33,151 nucleotides of DNA. Origin: JAJTFW01 sp964534995 (GTDB lineage Bacteria; Bacteroidota; Bacteroidia; AKYH767-A; OLB10). Position 1 is the first letter of the stretch; every line of letters starts with the position of its first letter. Below the pieces are notes generated by a model. That model was not told the DNA's origin and did not search any database. It worked only from the letters and a program-made list of their open reading frames with translations. The position numbers and the translations under genes are program-made. Below, piece after piece: positions 31,571 to 33,151 of the stretch. The stretch lies in assembly GCA_964534995.1 (NCBI GenBank), contig CAZHSC010000037.1:1-33151 (forward strand), in the 5' to 3' direction.

Positions 31571-32680
31571 ATGATCGAAGTGAAAGACAAAAAGCCTGAA
31601 GTGGCCGTATTAAACACAAATATTTTTGAAAACCTTGCCCAAAGTCGCCATGAGCAGGTTGTACATTGTTATGATCCTGAAACAGGACTGAAAGCAATCA
31701 TTGCGATACATAACACCGTACTTGGCCCCGCATTGGGTGGTACCAGGATGTGGATGTACAAATCCGAATCGGAAGCCCTGAACGACGTACTCCGTCTGTC
31801 AAGAGGCATGACCTACAAAGCAGCCATTTCCGGACTCAATCTGGGTGGTGGAAAGGCGGTAATTATTGGTGACAGCAGGAAAGACAAATCAGAAGTCCTG
31901 TTCCGGAAATTCGGAAGGTTCATCAATAATCTTAACGGCAAATATATCACCGCTGAAGATGTTGGTACCAGTACCAAAGACATGGAATATGTAGCCATGG
32001 AAACCAAACACGTAACCGGTTTACCGGAGTCGATGGGCGGTGGCGGCGACCCTTCGCCTGTAACAGCTTATGGTGTTTATATGGGCATGAAAGCCTCTGC
32101 TAAATTTGCATGGGGTAATGACAGCCTTAGTGGAAAAAAGGTAGTGGTACAGGGTGTCGGACATGTGGGTGAGAACCTCGTTAAAAACCTCAGGAAAGAA
32201 AATGCCCGGGTTTATATTACTGACCTGAACGAAGACCAACTGAAAAAAGTATCTGTTGAATATGGGGCGGAGGTCATAAAACCGGAGCAGGTGTATGATA
32301 TTGACATGGATATTTACGCTCCCTGTGCCCTGGGAGCTACCCTGAACAGTGAAAACATAAACCGCTTGCGCTGTAAAATCGTTGCAGGGGCTGCCAATAA
32401 CCAACTGGCCGATGAAACCATTCACGGTCCGATGCTGGTTGACAAGGGAATTATTTATGCACCCGACTTTCTGATCAATGCAGGCGGATTAATAAATGTT
32501 TATTCCGAACTGATTGGTTACAACCGGCAAAGAGCGCTTACCCAAACCGAACATATTTACACGGTGACCCTTGAAATACTGAATAAAGCCAAAGAAGAAA
32601 AATCTTATCCGCAAGCATCCGCCATTATGCTTGCTGAAAAAAGAATCGCGGATATCAGCAAGGTAAAATCAAGTATGTAA
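31571..32680 (+). CDS. leucine dehydrogenase (Glu/Leu/Phe/Val dehydrogenase family)
   Basis: This 369-residue cytosolic enzyme should carry out NAD-dependent oxidative deamination of leucine and related branched-chain amino acids to 2-oxo acids plus ammonium. The substrate domain contains GPALGGTRMWMYKSESEALN, RLSRGMTYKAAISGLNLGGG and KAVIIGD, with Lys83 and Lys95 at the spacing of the substrate-binding and catalytic lysines of leucine dehydrogenases. The Rossmann domain has VVVQGVGHVGENLV (GxGxxG). The C-terminal NAGGLINVYSEL is also typical. Length and the GGTRMW motif favour leucine over glutamate dehydrogenase, which is about 80 residues longer. An exact promoter element precedes it. The gene next to it, nusB, starts 57 bases downstream. 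Confidence 0.93.
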   Translation: MIEVKDKKPEVAVLNTNIFENLAQSRHEQVVHCYDPETGLKAIIAIHNTVLGPALGGTRMWMYKSESEALNDVLRLSRGMTYKAAISGLNLGGGKAVIIGDSRKDKSEVLFRKFGRFINNLNGKYITAEDVGTSTKDMEYVAMETKHVTGLPESMGGGGDPSPVTAYGVYMGMKASAKFAWGNDSLSGKKVVVQGVGHVGENLVKNLRKENARVYITDLNEDQLKKVSVEYGAEVIKPEQVYDIDMDIYAPCALGATLNSENINRLRCKIVAGAANNQLADETIHGPMLVDKGIIYAPDFLINAGGLINVYSELIGYNRQRALTQTEHIYTVTLEILNKAKEEKSYPQASAIMLAEKRIADISKVKSSM

Positions 32681-32737
32681 TCGCCTTCCGGGCATTTATT
32701 CAGTATCTCCGTTAACAATTCACCGTTCTTGAATTCT

Positions 32738-33151
32738 ATGTTAAGCAGAAGGCATCTACGCATTCGTGTAATGCAGGCATTATATGCCTACTATCAATCC
32801 GAACAGAAGGACATCCGTCGTTCTGAACAGGAATTATTGAATGGTACCGATAAAATTTTTGAACTTTACATTACCCTGCTTAAGTTTTTCGATGAACTGG
32901 CTCATCAGGAGTTCATGTACTATGAAGATACCCCTGCATCCATGATTACCGGGAAGCGGAAAACTGCCGCTACGACTTTCAGAAACCTTGGTTTTTTTCA
33001 ATGGATTTCCGGAAATGCAAAGTTGTCAGAGGAAGTCAAAAAGCGGAAAATAAGCTGGCAGCAGGATGTCGATGTAGTTAAAAAAACCTTTTTTCATTTG
33101 CGTCAGCTGGATACCTATAAAGAATTTACCGGCAAAGCAGCACTCTCAAGA
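32738..33151 (+). CDS. nusB: transcription antitermination factor NusB, N-terminal part (3' end outside window)
   Basis: The frame from the ATG at 32738 stays open through the right edge (138 codons). It begins MLSRRHLRIRVMQALYAYYQ, the conserved RNA-binding opening of NusB, followed by SEQELLNGTDKIFELYITLL. NusB pairs with S10 (NusE) on boxA RNA to support rRNA antitermination. The region after residue 45 is longer than in E. coli NusB and fits the Bacteroidota form, which carries an extra segment before the conserved C-terminal helical domain. It may be co-transcribed with the dehydrogenase. Confidence 0.9.
   Translation, partial: MLSRRHLRIRVMQALYAYYQSEQKDIRRSEQELLNGTDKIFELYITLLKFFDELAHQEFMYYEDTPASMITGKRKTAATTFRNLGFFQWISGNAKLSEEVKKRKISWQQDVDVVKKTFFHLRQLDTYKEFTGKAALSR

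Overview
The window is a chromosomal segment from a member of the Bacteroidota (Bacteroidetes), probably a gliding or surface-associated lineage near Chitinophagales, Sphingobacteriales or Flavobacteriales. The evidence is five secreted proteins carrying type IX secretion system (T9SS) C-terminal sorting domains (three type B, two type A), a PorP/SprF-family protein, a PorE-like TPR/PD40 protein, a PUR-type DUF3276 protein, a NusB with the long N-terminal extension seen in this phylum, the ftsK-lolA gene order, and several TAnnTTTG promoter elements in place of sigma70-type boxes. A run of ten Ns near the left end marks a draft scaffold join.

Layout. 1-1252 (+): 3' end of ftsK, then lolA. 1366-10974 (-): a secreted TonB-C-domain protein, a giant 2584-residue PKD/Ig-repeat surface protein, and isopentenyl-diphosphate isomerase. 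11090-17770 (-): a single-domain rhodanese, a small T9SS cargo protein, tRNA-Ser(TGA) with its terminator, and a 1624-residue T9SS cargo protein with a propeller-like front, a beta-helix and six cadherin-like repeats. 17954-21149 (+): a GWxTD-family protein, then a family 2 glycosyltransferase and a fumarylacetoacetase-family hydrolase six bases apart. 21228-29056 (+): a tight five-gene run of type B surface protein, PorP/SprF, PorE-like protein, second type B surface protein and a REC-Hpt signalling protein. 29131-31402 (-): PUR/DUF3276 protein and an MsbA-like ABC exporter. 31571-33151 (+): leucine dehydrogenase and the start of nusB.

How the genes fit together. The most distinctive unit is 21228-29056. 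Junctions are 1 base, TGATG, ATGA and 18 bases, so the genes are almost certainly co-expressed. Type B sorting-domain proteins need the T9SS and usually a PorP/SprF-like partner to reach or stay on the surface, and here two such proteins bracket a PorP/SprF and a PorE-like gene. The giant protein at 2325-10079 shares a cysteine-rich N-terminal module with the first adhesin of this operon, which suggests a dispersed family of surface filaments or adhesins using the same export and anchoring machinery. The REC-Hpt gene at the operon end could tie surface-protein output to a phosphorelay, but this is inferred from position only. The remaining genes are housekeeping or general metabolism: cell division, lipoprotein transport, isoprenoid synthesis, amino-acid catabolism and rRNA antitermination.
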